The notes: generated by a model not told the origin, from the sequence alone. Numbered from the stretch's first letter, positions 7,447 through 16,605 are shown. The stretch: DNA of 64,000 bases from Streptomyces ferrugineus (GCF_015160855.1 NZ_CP063373.1:8407001-8471000), one strand, 5' to 3'. Translations and numbers: made by a program.

Positions 7447-8913
7447 CTACTTGTGCGCCCGCACCGGGATGTCGAGGATCACCCGGGTCCCGCGCTCCGG
7501 CGCCGGCACCATGTCGAAGGTGCCGCCCAATTCGCCCTCCACCAGGGTCCGTACGATCTGCAGGCCGAGGTTGCCCGCGGTCTGCGGATCGAACCCCTCG
7601 GGCAGGCCCACCCCGTCGTCCTGCACCGTGACCAGGAGGCGGACCTGTTGGGTCGTGCCGCCGCGGACCGCCGTGACCTCGACCGTGCCGGTCTCGCCCT
7701 CGCGGAAGCCGTGCTCCAGGGCGTTCTGGAGGATCTCGGTCAGGACCATCGACAGCGGGGTGGCGACCTCGGCGTCCAGGATGCCGAAGCGGCCGGTGCG
7801 CCGGCCGCCCACCTTGCCGGGTGAGATCTCGGCGACCATGGCCAGCACCCGGTCGGCGATCTCGTCGAACTCCACGCGCTCGTCGAGGTTCTGGGAGAGC
7901 GTCTCGTGCACGATCGCGATCGAGCCGACTCGCCGTACCGCCTCTTCGAGGGCTTCCCGGCCGCGTTCGGACTCGATGCGCCGGGCCTGGAGGCGGAGCA
8001 GGGCCGCCACCGTCTGGAGGTTGTTCTTCACCCGGTGGTGGATCTCCCGGATGGTCGCGTCCTTGGTGATCAACTCCTGCTCGCGGCGGCGCAGTTCGGT
8101 GACGTCCCGGAGCAGGACCAGGGAACCGATGCGGGTGCCCTTGGGGCTGAGCGGGATCGCGCGGAACTGGATGACTCCCTCGCCCGACTCGATCTCGAAG
8201 TTGCGGGGCGCCCAGCCGCTGGCGACCTTGGCGAGCGCCTCGTCCACCGGGCCGCGGGTTGGGGCGAGTTCGGCGGTGGTCTTGCCCAGGTGATGGCCGA
8301 GGAGGTCGGCGGCGAGGCCGAGGCGGTGGTAGGCGGACAGCGCGTTCGGGGAGGCGTACTGGACGATGCCGTCGGCGTCGACGCGGATCAGGCCGTCGCC
8401 GACGCGCGGCGAGGCGTCCATGTCGACCTGCTGGTTGGCGAACGGGAACGCGCCGGCCGCGATCATCTGCGCGAGGTCCGAGGCGCTTTGGAGATACGTC
8501 AGCTCCAGACGGCTCGGGGTGCGGACGGTCAGCAGGTTGGTGTTGCGGGCGATGACGCCCAGGACGCGGCCCTCCCGTCGTACCGGGATCGACTCGACGC
8601 GGACCGGGACCTCCTCGCGCCACTCCGGGTCGCCCTCGCGCACGATCCGGCCCTCGTCGAGCGCGGCGTCCAGCATCGGGCGGCGGCCGCGCGGGACGAG
8701 ATGGCCGACCATGTCGTCCTGGTACGAGGTCGGGCCGGTGTTGGGCCGCATCTGCGCCACGGAGACATAGCGCGTGCCGTCGCTGGTGGGGACCCACAGG
8801 ACGAGGTCGGCGAAGGAGAGGTCGGAGAGCAGCTGCCACTCCGAGACCAGCAGGTGCAGCCACTCGAGGTCGGAGTCGTCGAGGGCCGTGTGCTGGCGTA
8901 CGAGTTCGTTCAT
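7447..8913 (-). CDS. PdtaS-like sensor histidine kinase (GAF-PAS-HisKA_2)
   Basis: A 488-residue soluble sensor kinase. It has an N-terminal GAF-like domain (about 10-130), a PAS domain (about 165-270), a HisKA_2 dimerisation box EIHHRVKNNLQTVAALLRLQ near 290-310 containing the phospho-accepting histidine, and a C-terminal HATPase (LTEILQNALEHGF, DDGVGLPEGF, GNLGLQIV). No membrane segments are present. Its layout matches mycobacterial PdtaS, which signals to the ANTAR-domain RNA-binding regulator PdtaR; no such partner is beside it here. The ATG giving MNELVRQHTALDD is preferred because PdtaS proteins begin in this way; longer GTG/ATG starts are possible up to 8952. Confidence 0.85.
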   Translation of the reverse strand: MNELVRQHTALDDSDLEWLHLLVSEWQLLSDLSFADLVLWVPTSDGTRYVSVAQMRPNTGPTSYQDDMVGHLVPRGRRPMLDAALDEGRIVREGDPEWREEVPVRVESIPVRREGRVLGVIARNTNLLTVRTPSRLELTYLQSASDLAQMIAAGAFPFANQQVDMDASPRVGDGLIRVDADGIVQYASPNALSAYHRLGLAADLLGHHLGKTTAELAPTRGPVDEALAKVASGWAPRNFEIESGEGVIQFRAIPLSPKGTRIGSLVLLRDVTELRRREQELITKDATIREIHHRVKNNLQTVAALLRLQARRIESERGREALEEAVRRVGSIAIVHETLSQNLDERVEFDEIADRVLAMVAEISPGKVGGRRTGRFGILDAEVATPLSMVLTEILQNALEHGFREGETGTVEVTAVRGGTTQQVRLLVTVQDDGVGLPEGFDPQTAGNLGLQIVRTLVEGELGGTFDMVPAPERGTRVILDIPVRAHK

Positions 8914-9335
8914 GGAGGGCACGTGGCCGAGCGTACCTGGCGGTACGGACATCGCTCGAAACCAGCCACCGGGGAGCGATCCGACCCCGGAAACACCCGC
9001 GGGCCGCGGCGCCTGAGAGGGACCCTCAACCCTCCCGGCACCGCAGCCCGGAGCAATATCGGCCGTGGGGTGTGCGGTCCCGGTCGGCCGAAGGATGAGG
9101 AGCCGGGGCAGTCAGGGCAGAGAGCTCCGGTTCCTCGGTCCGCCTTCCTGTGCGGGGAAGACGGAAGTCGGTGCGTTCTCGTGCGACGCACTCCTCCGCA
9201 TTGTGGACTAGACCACTCCCGTGTGTCCATGCGTTGGAGCGTGTTTGTTGTTGGCGCTTTCTTCAGGGGCTCCGAACCAGCAGGAGAACCAGTAGGACGC
9301 CCTCGCATACATCACGCAGCCTAACCCGTGTGGGT
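8914..9335. other. Gene-poor interval with a DasR-like site
   Basis: This 422-base interval has no convincing gene. It contains a dre-like palindrome at 9202-9217, a 31-codon ORF from ATG 9229 whose T- and A-rich third positions are not Streptomyces-like, and a small hairpin (AACCC/GGGTT, 9323-9336) that overlaps the stop codon of the TetR gene. The right third has lower G+C than its neighbours, which could point to an untranslated RNA. Confidence 0.4.
9202..9217. promoter_or_regulatory. DasR operator (dre-like site) without an obvious target gene
   Basis: The 16-mer TGTGGACTAGACCACT keeps the dre core TGGtCTAGACCA with one change (TGGACTAGACCA). It is about 290 bases upstream of the histidine kinase start and lies 3' of the TetR gene, so it is not placed like a usual promoter operator. 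Confidence 0.55.
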
Positions 9336-9977
9336 TCATGTGCGGGGCCAGATGGCCATGGCAATTTCAACGAGTGCCTCGAGTTCCTCCCGGCTCGCCC
9401 CGTCGCGTGCCTGTTGCGACATGCCCTGGATCATCGCGCCGGTGTGCCGGGCGAGGGCGGCGGCGTCGGTGCCGGCGGGGAGGACGCCGGTGGCGATGTC
9501 GTCTTTGATACGGCCCTCGAAGGCGGCGATGGTGGCGTTGCGGCGGTCACGCAGGGAGTCGGCGACCTCCGGGGTCGTGCAGTTGATGGCGGCGTGGGCG
9601 ATGAGGCAGCCGTGCGGACGGTCGGGGTCCGTGTAGGCGCCGACGGCGTCCCGCAAGGTCCGCTCGACGGCCGCTCGCGAGGTGGGCGCCTCCGCGAGGG
9701 CGCTGTCGGCGAACGAGGCATAGCGGGCGGTGTAGACGCGGACGACCTCCTCGAAGAGCGAACGCTTGTCACCGAAGGCGGCGTACAGACTCGGCGCGCC
9801 GATATCCATGGCGCGGGTGAGGTCGGCGACGGATGTCGCCTCGTAGCCGCGCTCCCAGAAGGCCAGGATCGCCTTCTCCAGGGCGGTCTCGCGGTCGAAG
9901 GATCGGGGGCGGCCGCGGGGCTTGGACGTGGGCGGGGCCGCAGCGTCCATCCGTACCGTCTCGTCGCTGCTCACCAT
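9336..9977 (-). CDS. TetR-family transcriptional repressor
   Basis: A TetR-type regulator of about 213 residues. The N-terminal helix-turn-helix is clear (ALEKAILAFWERGYEATSVA, then LTRAMDIGAPSLYAAFGDKR), and the C-terminal helices would bind a small ligand. It is divergent from a short-chain dehydrogenase gene and most likely represses both, releasing DNA when it binds its ligand; the palindrome TAGCGATCGCTA in the shared promoter is the probable operator. The start is uncertain: ATG 9986 and ATG 9977 are both in frame and neither has a clear ribosome binding site. Confidence 0.88.
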   Translation of the reverse strand: MVSSDETVRMDAAAPPTSKPRGRPRSFDRETALEKAILAFWERGYEATSVADLTRAMDIGAPSLYAAFGDKRSLFEEVVRVYTARYASFADSALAEAPTSRAAVERTLRDAVGAYTDPDRPHGCLIAHAAINCTTPEVADSLRDRRNATIAAFEGRIKDDIATGVLPAGTDAAALARHTGAMIQGMSQQARDGASREELEALVEIAMAIWPRT

Positions 9978-10037
9978 GGAGTGCATTCTATAAGGATCAC
10001 TAGAGAAACGTCGGTGGGGTGTTGTACGGTTCTTTTG

Positions 10038-10049
10038 TAGCGATCGCTA
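10038..10049. promoter_or_regulatory. Palindromic operator in the TetR/SDR divergent promoter
   Basis: TAGCGATCGCTA is a perfect 12-base palindrome in the 94-base gap between the divergent TetR and SDR genes, 23 bases before the SDR start. The surrounding bases (gatcactagagaaac and gttcttttgtag) are unusually A+T-rich. Position and symmetry fit a TetR-family operator. Confidence 0.6.
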
Positions 10050-10071
10050 AAGAATGCGAGGGGGCGTCGGC

Positions 10072-10824
10072 ATGGGCGTGCTTGCGGGTAGGACGGCACT
10101 GGTCACAGGGGCGAGCCGAGGGATCGGGCGGGCGGTCGCCGAGCGGCTGGCGCGCGACGGGGCGCGGGTCGCGGTGCATTACGGCAGCAATGAGGCGGCG
10201 GCGAAGGAGACGGTCACCGCGATCGAGGCCGAGGGCGGCAGCGCGTTCGCGATCCGCGCCGAGCTGGGCGTGCCCGGTGACGCGGAGACCTTGTGGCAGG
10301 CCTTCGACCGACAGGCGCAGGGCGTGGACATCCTGGTCAACAACGCCGGGATGGCGATCTTCGCGACCATCGGCGAGACGGACGAGGATGCCTACGACCG
10401 GGCACAAGCGGTCAACGCGAAGGCGCCGTTCTTCATCGTCAAGCACGGCCTGCGACGCCTGCGCGACGACGGCCGGATCATCAACGTCACGGCCGCCACG
10501 GACGCCGCCATCGCCCCCATCGCAGCCACCCACATGGCCAAGGGCGCGGTCACGACCCTGACCCGCTCGCTCGCGGCAGAGCTGGCGCCGCGCGGCATCA
10601 CGGCCAACTCCGTCGGGCCCGGCTTCATCGACACGGACCTGACGAGCGGCGCACTCGCCGACCCCGGCATACGCGCGCACGCGGAGGCCGTCTCGGTCTT
10701 CGGGCGCGTCGGCACCACGTCCGACGTCGCGGACGTGGTGGGCTTCCTGGCGTCACCGGACTCCCGCTGGATAACGGGGCAGCACATCGACGCGACCGGG
10801 GGCTCGCTGCTGAGCCTGCACTAG
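10072..10824 (+). CDS. Short-chain dehydrogenase/reductase with altered active site
   Basis: A 250-residue SDR with the Rossmann motif TGASRGIGRAV at about 13-23 and the NNAG motif at about 85-88. The expected catalytic YxxxK is replaced: the sequence reads AATHMAKGAV, so the lysine is kept but threonine stands at the tyrosine position, and the preceding serine region reads NVTAATD. Classical SDRs oxidise or reduce a carbonyl with NAD(P)H using Ser-Tyr-Lys, so activity here may be reduced or different. The ATG at 10072 is chosen for its GAGGGGG ribosome binding site; another in-frame ATG lies at 10054. Regulation by the divergent TetR gene is likely. Confidence 0.85.
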   Translation: MGVLAGRTALVTGASRGIGRAVAERLARDGARVAVHYGSNEAAAKETVTAIEAEGGSAFAIRAELGVPGDAETLWQAFDRQAQGVDILVNNAGMAIFATIGETDEDAYDRAQAVNAKAPFFIVKHGLRRLRDDGRIINVTAATDAAIAPIAATHMAKGAVTTLTRSLAAELAPRGITANSVGPGFIDTDLTSGALADPGIRAHAEAVSVFGRVGTTSDVADVVGFLASPDSRWITGQHIDATGGSLLSLH

Positions 10825-11024
10825 CGCCCCGACCACCGCGCCCTCCCCGACCCTCAGGGCCGACGTCCTGAGTCCGGTTGCGGCGCGCCGGAGCGGGGTG
10901 CGGGGCGAGCTCGAGCACGGCACAAGGCGAGTCGGATCCTGGTGTGCCGAGCGCGTCCGGAAGTTCGCGCCGGCGCCAGCCACAAGAGGCAGCGCGGGCC
11001 ACCGAAAAAAGTTCGCGGCCACCC

Positions 11025-12113
11025 TCAGCGGGTCTCCGTCACCTTGGCCAGAGCCCGCGGCGCGTCCGGGTCCTGGCCCCGGGCGATGGTGACCTCGTGG
11101 GCGAGGAGCTGGAGCGGAAGGATCTCCAGGATCGGCTGGATCTCCTCGGGCACGTCCTCGGTGGGCAGGACGAAGCCGGCCGAGGCCTGCTCGACCTGAC
11201 GCCGGGGGCCGATGACGACCAGGTCGGCGCCGCGGCCGCGGAGTCGGTCGAGGACGGGCCGGAGGGCCTCGCCGCCCTGGCCGTCGGTGACGACCGCGAT
11301 GACCGGGGAGACGTTGTCGACCATGGCGAGCGGGCCGTGCAGCAGGTCGGCGCCGGAGTAGGCGAGCGCCGGGATGTAGCTGGTCTCCATCAGCTTGAGG
11401 GCGGCTTCCTTGGCGGTGGGATAGCCGTAGCCGCGGGAGGTGATGACCATGCGTTCGGCGAAGCGGTAGCGGGCGGCCAGGGCGCGGACCTCGTCCTGCC
11501 GGGCGAGCAGGCGCTCGGCGTGGTCCGGGAGGCCCTCGGCCGCGGCGCCGTCGCCGCCGCGCAGGCCTTCGACGAAGAGGTACAGCGTGAGGAGGGAGGC
11601 CGTATAGGTCTTGGTCGCGGGGAGGGCACGCTCCGGTCCGGCCATCATGTCGAGGTGGTACTCGGAGACTCCGGCCAGTGGGGAGTCGGGGTTGTTGGTC
11701 ACCGCGAGGGTGATGGCGCCGGCCTCGCGGGCGGCCTTGGTGGAGGCGACCAGGTCCGGGGAGCCACCGGACTGGCTGACGGTGATGACGAGGACGTCGG
11801 TGAGGTCGGGGCGGGCGCCGTAGGCCGTGATCGTCGACATCGAGGTCAGGCCGCAGGGCAGACCGAGGCGGATCTCCAGGAGGTACTTGGCGTAGAGAGC
11901 GGCGTTGTCGGAGGTGCCGCGGGCGGTGAGCAGGACGAAGCGCGGTGCGCGGGCGGCGATCTCCTGGGCGACCCGGCGGATGGCGGGGGCGCCCCGGGTC
12001 AGGATCCGGCGCAGCACGGCGGGCTGTTCGGCCATCTCGCGGGCCATGATCCGGCCGGGTAGCTCGTTGTGGGGGGCCTGAGGGTCGGGAGGGTACGGGG
12101 TCGTGGTGGTCAT
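11025..12113 (-). CDS. SIS-domain sugar isomerase (GlmS-type isomerase half)
   Basis: A 362-residue protein with two SIS domains, lacking the glutaminase part of GlmS. The first domain has ARGTSDNAALYAKYLLE and the serine-rich sugar-phosphate loop VSQSGGSPDL (near 110-119); the second has TSRGYGYPTAKEAALKLMET and ends with the glutamate-rich IQPILEILPLQLLAHE typical of GlmS/AgaS. It probably acts on an amino-sugar phosphate, for example a deaminase/isomerase or a sugar-phosphate sensor. A GGAAGGG ribosome binding site precedes ATG 12113. It is divergent from nagB and shares the intergenic region that holds a DasR operator. Confidence 0.85.
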   Translation of the reverse strand: MTTTTPYPPDPQAPHNELPGRIMAREMAEQPAVLRRILTRGAPAIRRVAQEIAARAPRFVLLTARGTSDNAALYAKYLLEIRLGLPCGLTSMSTITAYGARPDLTDVLVITVSQSGGSPDLVASTKAAREAGAITLAVTNNPDSPLAGVSEYHLDMMAGPERALPATKTYTASLLTLYLFVEGLRGGDGAAAEGLPDHAERLLARQDEVRALAARYRFAERMVITSRGYGYPTAKEAALKLMETSYIPALAYSGADLLHGPLAMVDNVSPVIAVVTDGQGGEALRPVLDRLRGRGADLVVIGPRRQVEQASAGFVLPTEDVPEEIQPILEILPLQLLAHEVTIARGQDPDAPRALAKVTETR

Positions 12114-12277
12114 GGGCCCTTCCTGCTCTCGCGCTCGTCGTGCCGGGCGGGACGCCTGTCTCCTCGGACGGACAGTGTCCATTCCACTCCCCCATGGGCG
12201 ATGACGCCTGCCCTACCGGCTCTCGAAATGTTCATGAGGCCTTCCTCCACCTGGGCCGCCGGGCGCCGCTCTGTTAG

Positions 12278-12293
12278 ATTGGTCTAAACCACA
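12278..12293. promoter_or_regulatory. DasR operator (dre) upstream of nagB
   Basis: ATTGGTCTAAACCACA matches the dre consensus with core TGGTCTARACCA. It lies 50 bases upstream of the nagB start, in the region shared with the divergent SIS gene, so DasR should repress nagB until glucosamine-6-phosphate accumulates. Confidence 0.85.
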
Positions 12294-12343
12294 TGCCCCT
12301 TCAGGGTGCCCTTCGAGTCCCTCTTCAGATCGGCAGGCCCAGC

Positions 12344-13129
12344 GTGGAAGTTGTCATCGTTCCGGACGCCAAGGCGGGTGGCGAGCTGATAGCCGAGGCC
12401 ATGGCCCGGCTGCTCGGGCGCAAGCCCGACGCCCTGCTCGGCGTGGCCACCGGGTCGACCCCGCTGCCCATCTACACGGCGCTCTCGGCCAGGGTGCGTT
12501 CCGGTGCCGTGGACGCCTCGCGGGCGCGGATCGCCCAGCTCGACGAGTATGTGGGACTGCCCGCCGAGCACCCGGAGTCCTACCGCTCGGTGCTGCGGCG
12601 CGAGGTGCTGGAGCCGCTGGGGATCGGGATGGACGCGTTCATGGGGCCGGACGGTACGGCCGAGGACGTGCAGGGGGCGTGCGAGGCGTATGACGCGGCG
12701 CTGGCCGAGGCCGGCGGGGTGGACCTGCAGTTGCTCGGGATCGGGACCGACGGGCACATCGGGTTCAACGAGCCGTGCTCGTCGCTGGCGTCGCGGACCC
12801 GGATCAAGACGCTGACCGAGCAGACCCGGGTCGACAACGCGCGGTTCTTCGACGGGGACATCGAGCAGGTGCCGCATCACGTCATCACACAGGGGATCGG
12901 CACGATCCTGGAGGCGCGGCACCTGGTGCTGCTGGCCACCGGTGAGGGCAAGGCGGACGCGGTGGCCGCGACCGTCGAGGGGCCGGTCGCGGCCGTCTGC
13001 CCGGCCTCGGCGCTGCAACTGCATCCGCACGCCACGATCGTGGTCGACGAGGCCGCCGCGTCGAAGCTGAAGCTGGCCGACTACTTCCGGCACACCTACG
13101 TCAACAAGCCGCAGTGGCAGGGGATCTGA
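12344..13129 (+). CDS. nagB: Glucosamine-6-phosphate deaminase NagB
   Basis: A 261-residue enzyme that converts glucosamine 6-phosphate into fructose 6-phosphate and ammonia, the last step in feeding N-acetylglucosamine into glycolysis. Motifs are LGVATGSTPLPIY (about 33-45), the catalytic-loop segment LDEYVGLPAEHPESY (about 67-81) and LGIGTDGHIGFNEP (about 130-143), with the catalytic aspartate and histidine. The GTG at 12344 gives the standard N-terminus (VEVVIVPDA). The dre site 50 bases upstream ties it to DasR, whose effector is its own substrate. Confidence 0.95.
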   Translation: MEVVIVPDAKAGGELIAEAMARLLGRKPDALLGVATGSTPLPIYTALSARVRSGAVDASRARIAQLDEYVGLPAEHPESYRSVLRREVLEPLGIGMDAFMGPDGTAEDVQGACEAYDAALAEAGGVDLQLLGIGTDGHIGFNEPCSSLASRTRIKTLTEQTRVDNARFFDGDIEQVPHHVITQGIGTILEARHLVLLATGEGKADAVAATVEGPVAAVCPASALQLHPHATIVVDEAAASKLKLADYFRHTYVNKPQWQGI

Positions 13130-13195
13130 GCCGACCTCGCCTCGGCTCCCCGGCCGCCGCCGTGGCGCGGTGGCGCCCGGGTGGCTGAAGGTCCC

Positions 13196-14680
13196 TCACT
13201 CCCCCACGATGGCCTCTGCCGCCGCCCGGCCGCACACCCGGGCCGCGCCGTGGGTGGCGATGTGGAGGGCGCCTCGGGGGGACGCCTGGGGGACGCCCAT
13301 CTCGACGATGATCGTGTCGGGACGGGCGGACAGGAGGGTGTCCAGGGCCGTCGCCATCCAGGGGTGGCGGTGTTCGTCGCGGACCACGGCCACCACCCGG
13401 CGCTCACCGGCCGCTTCGAGGGCGACTCGGCCCGCGTCCTCACCCGTGTAGCTGCCGGTCCGCGTGCCGGGGAGCCGACGGGCCAGCTCCGCCGCCACGC
13501 CCCACGGGGTTTCGTCGCCCACCGCGATGTTCGCGACCGGGGTGAAGGCGGCGACGTACGGCGCCTCGGTGATCGGGGTGAAAGTCGAGGCGGCCGTCGT
13601 CCTCAGGGCACGGCGGGCGGCGACGAGGCCGATGTCCGTGCGCACCTCGCCCTCGGCCGCCGGTGCCCCCGTCGCGGTCCAGCGCGCCAGCTCCCGTACC
13701 CGTTCGGCCGCCTCGGCCAGCCGGGACTCGGCCAGTTCCCCGGAGCGCACCGCCCCCACCAGCGCGTCCCGCAGGCGCCGTACCGTCTCGTCGTCCGCGA
13801 GCCCGCCGCCCACGCAGATCGCGTCCGCGCCGGCCGCGATGGCGAGGACGCTGCCGCGTTCGATGCCGTAGGTCGCCGCGATGGCCTGCATCTCCATGCC
13901 GTCGGTGACGATCAGGCCGCCGTAGCCGAGTTCGCCGCGCAGGAGGTCGGTCAGGACCGGGCGGGAGAGGGTCGCCGGGTGGCCGGGGTCGAGGGCGGGG
14001 ACGAGGATGTGCGCGCTCATCACCGCTCGAGTGCCGGCGGCGATCGCCGCGCGGAACGGGGCGAGTTCGCGGTCCGACAACACGTCCAGGGCGGCGTCGA
14101 TGCGCGGCAGCGCGTGGTGGGAGTCGACGGCGGTGTCGCCGTGGCCCGGGAAGTGCTTGGTGCAGGCCGCGACGCCCGCCGACTGCAGGCCCGTGACATA
14201 GGCCGCGGTGTGGCGGGCGACCAGGGCCGTGTCGGCGCCGAAGGAGCGGACGCCGATCACCGGGTTCGCGGGGTTGGAGTTGACGTCCGCCGACGGGGCC
14301 CAGTTGAGGTTCACCCCGCAGGCGGCCAGGCGGCGTCCGAGTTCGGCGGCCACCTCCCGGGTCAGCTCGGTGTCGTCGACGGCGCCCAGGGCGTGGTTGC
14401 CGGGGAAGCTGGAGCCGGTGCGCACCTCCAGCCTGGTCACATCACCCCCCTCCTCGTCGATGGCGACCAGCACGTCGTCCCGCTCGGCACGCAACTGGGC
14501 CGTGAGGGCGGCCACTTGCTCGGGCGAGGCGATGTTGCGGCCGAACAGGCCGACGGAGGCGAGGCCCTCGCCGAGGCGGCGCAGCAGCCAGTCGGGGGCG
14601 GTGGTGCCGGTGAAACCGGGTTGGAGGACCGTCAGCGCGTCGCGCGTGAGCGTGTCGGTACCGCTGGCGAATGTCGTCAT
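13196..14680 (-). CDS. Glycoside hydrolase family 3 beta-N-acetylhexosaminidase
   Basis: A 494-residue GH3 enzyme with the NagZ-type motif TKHFPGHGDTAVDSHH (about 171-186), whose His-Asp dyad is the general acid/base specific to GH3 N-acetylglucosaminidases. The nucleophile aspartate lies in VTDGMEMQAIA near 257. A C-terminal domain of about 150 residues follows. It would release N-acetylglucosamine from chitobiose or cell-wall fragments. No signal peptide is apparent, so it probably acts inside the cell on sugars brought in by DasABC. It is the last gene of the leftward das operon, starting 9 bases after dasC, and converges with nagB. Confidence 0.9.
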   Translation of the reverse strand: MTTFASGTDTLTRDALTVLQPGFTGTTAPDWLLRRLGEGLASVGLFGRNIASPEQVAALTAQLRAERDDVLVAIDEEGGDVTRLEVRTGSSFPGNHALGAVDDTELTREVAAELGRRLAACGVNLNWAPSADVNSNPANPVIGVRSFGADTALVARHTAAYVTGLQSAGVAACTKHFPGHGDTAVDSHHALPRIDAALDVLSDRELAPFRAAIAAGTRAVMSAHILVPALDPGHPATLSRPVLTDLLRGELGYGGLIVTDGMEMQAIAATYGIERGSVLAIAAGADAICVGGGLADDETVRRLRDALVGAVRSGELAESRLAEAAERVRELARWTATGAPAAEGEVRTDIGLVAARRALRTTAASTFTPITEAPYVAAFTPVANIAVGDETPWGVAAELARRLPGTRTGSYTGEDAGRVALEAAGERRVVAVVRDEHRHPWMATALDTLLSARPDTIIVEMGVPQASPRGALHIATHGAARVCGRAAAEAIVGE

Positions 14681-14689
14681 CGGGTGGCG

Positions 14690-15520
14690 TTATCCCTTCA
14701 CGGCGCCGGCCGTCAGGCCGCTGACAGCCTTGCGCTGCAGGAAGACGAAGAGGATCAGGATCGGGATGGCGAAGAGGGAGGACGCCGCCATCGTGGCGCC
14801 CCAGTCGTTGCCGAAGGCGGTCTGGAAGCTGGACAGCCACAGTGGCAGGGTCTGCGACTCCGCCTCCTTGTTCAGCACCAGGACCAGGGGGAATTCATTC
14901 CATGCGGTGATGAAGCCGAAGAGGGACGTGGACATCAGGCCGGGCGCCAGCAGCGGCAGGATCACCTTGCGGAACGCCTGGGCGCGGGTGCAGCCGTCGA
15001 CCATCGCGGCCTCCTCCAGGTCGCGGGGCACCGCCGCGACGAAGCCGCGCAGGGTCAGGATGGTGAAGGGGAGGATCATCATCATGTAGAAGACCGTCAG
15101 CGGCACGAGGCTGTTCAGCAGCGAAGCGTCCCGCACGATCATGTACATCGCGATGATCATCACCTCCCAGGGTGCCATCTGCGCCAGCATGAAGCCGATG
15201 ACGAAGCCGCGCCGCCCCCTGAAGCGCATCCGGGCCAGGGCGAAGGAGCCCGCGAGCGCGACGACCAGGGCGAGGCCGACCGCGCACAGCGTGACGATCA
15301 GCGAGTTGGTGACGTACGTCCAGAAGTGGTCGACGCCGGTCGCCGTCCGGAAGTGCTCGAAGGTGATGTCGGTCGGGAACCAGACCGGGTCCTCGGAGAT
15401 GATGTCGCCGGTCGGTTTGAAGGCCGTGGCGAACATCCAGTACACGGGGAAGACGAAGCCGATGAACAGGACCACGGCCGTGACGTTGGGCCACAGGCGG
15501 CTGTAGAGCGAGCGGTTCAC
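14690..15520 (-). CDS. dasC: Sugar ABC transporter permease DasC
   Basis: A 276-residue permease with six membrane segments. The cytoplasmic EAA loop that contacts the ATPase is AAMVDGCTRAQAFRKVILPL (about 191-210), with the conserved glycine of the MalG/CUT1 group. It forms the channel with DasB for chitobiose (N,N'-diacetylchitobiose). Its GTG start overlaps the dasB stop codon (GTGA). No ATP-binding subunit is encoded nearby; in S. coelicolor the shared ATPase MsiK serves Das, and the same is likely here. Confidence 0.93.
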   Translation of the reverse strand: MNRSLYSRLWPNVTAVVLFIGFVFPVYWMFATAFKPTGDIISEDPVWFPTDITFEHFRTATGVDHFWTYVTNSLIVTLCAVGLALVVALAGSFALARMRFRGRRGFVIGFMLAQMAPWEVMIIAMYMIVRDASLLNSLVPLTVFYMMMILPFTILTLRGFVAAVPRDLEEAAMVDGCTRAQAFRKVILPLLAPGLMSTSLFGFITAWNEFPLVLVLNKEAESQTLPLWLSSFQTAFGNDWGATMAASSLFAIPILILFVFLQRKAVSGLTAGAVKG

Positions 15521-16503
15521 AGCTCGTCCTCCTCTTGCTTGAGCACGATCCTGAGGTAGTAGGCGGTCAGGCCGAGCAGGATCAGGATGGTCAGGACGGC
15601 GATCGCGGCGCCCATGCCGTAGTGCTGGTTGCCGACGCCCTCGATGTAGGCGTAGACGGGCAGGATCTCGGTGAGCCGGTCGGGACCGCCGCCGTTGATG
15701 ACGAAGACCTGCACGAACGCCTTGAAGACCCAGATGATCTCCAGGAAGGTCGTGGCGTAGAGGAAGGGCCGCAGGAAGGGCAGCGTCACCGTGGTGAAGC
15801 TCTTCCACAGGCCCGCCCCGTCCAGCGCGGCGGCCTCGTACAGCTCGTCCGGGATGGTGGTCGTGGCCGCGTACAGGTTGATCGCGACGAACGGGATCGA
15901 CATCCAGACGATCAGCACCGTGACCACGAAGAACGTCGACATCTGGCTGCTGGTCCAGCTGTAGTCGGCCATGGAGTGCCAGCCCAGCTTGTCCAGGACC
16001 CAGTTGACGACGCCGAAGCGCTGTGCGAACAGCCACTGGTAGACGGTGGTCGCGGCGACCACCGGCATCGCCCAGGCCAGCACGAGCCCGATCATCAGCA
16101 TGACCCGCATCCGCCGCCCGAGGCGGGCCAGCAGCAGGCCGACCAGGGCGCCGAGGATCATGGTCAGGGCGACGTTGACCGCCGTGAACAGGATCGAGCG
16201 CAGGGTGACGCGCCAGAAGTCCTCGCCGGTGAGGACCTGCTTGTAGTTGTCGATGCCGTTCCACTCGGTGACGTGCTGGATCAGCTGCGCCATGTTGAGG
16301 TTCTGGAACGACAGCAGGACGTCCTTCAGCAGCGGCCAGCCGAGCAGCAGCACGGTGGCCGCGCAGGCCGGCAGCAGCAGGAAGTACGGGGTGAGCGCGC
16401 CCGTGCGGGACGCGGCTCGGCGGCCCGGCCCGGCGGAGCCGCTCTCGGCTTTCTTCACCACGTCCACCGGGCCGGAGGGCGGCCGTTCGGTCTGCACGGT
16501 CAT
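15517..16503 (-). CDS. dasB: Sugar ABC transporter permease DasB
   Basis: A 328-residue permease of the MalF/CUT1 group with a charged N-terminal extension of about 35 residues, six membrane segments and an EAA loop ELYEAAALDGAGLWKSFTTV at about 221-240. It pairs with DasC to carry chitobiose into the cell. ATG 16503 lies about 100 bases after the dasA stop codon; overlap with dasC shows coupling. It is transcribed from the dasA promoter and so is under DasR control. Confidence 0.93.
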   Translation of the reverse strand: MTVQTERPPSGPVDVVKKAESGSAGPGRRAASRTGALTPYFLLLPACAATVLLLGWPLLKDVLLSFQNLNMAQLIQHVTEWNGIDNYKQVLTGEDFWRVTLRSILFTAVNVALTMILGALVGLLLARLGRRMRVMLMIGLVLAWAMPVVAATTVYQWLFAQRFGVVNWVLDKLGWHSMADYSWTSSQMSTFFVVTVLIVWMSIPFVAINLYAATTTIPDELYEAAALDGAGLWKSFTTVTLPFLRPFLYATTFLEIIWVFKAFVQVFVINGGGPDRLTEILPVYAYIEGVGNQHYGMGAAIAVLTILILLGLTAYYLRIVLKQEEDEL

Positions 16504-16605
16504 GCTCGCGATCTCTCTTCTCGACCTACGTACGTAGACCCGCGTACGGTCGCCGGGGCGGGGGGCGTCATGCGCATCCCCCGCCCCGGCGCGCGCACCG
16601 GCGCG

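Noticed and set aside
9229..9324. 31-codon ORF just after the DasR-like site
   Set aside because: Third codon positions are not G/C-biased, no ribosome binding site is present and the peptide has no recognisable features; kept only as a remark.
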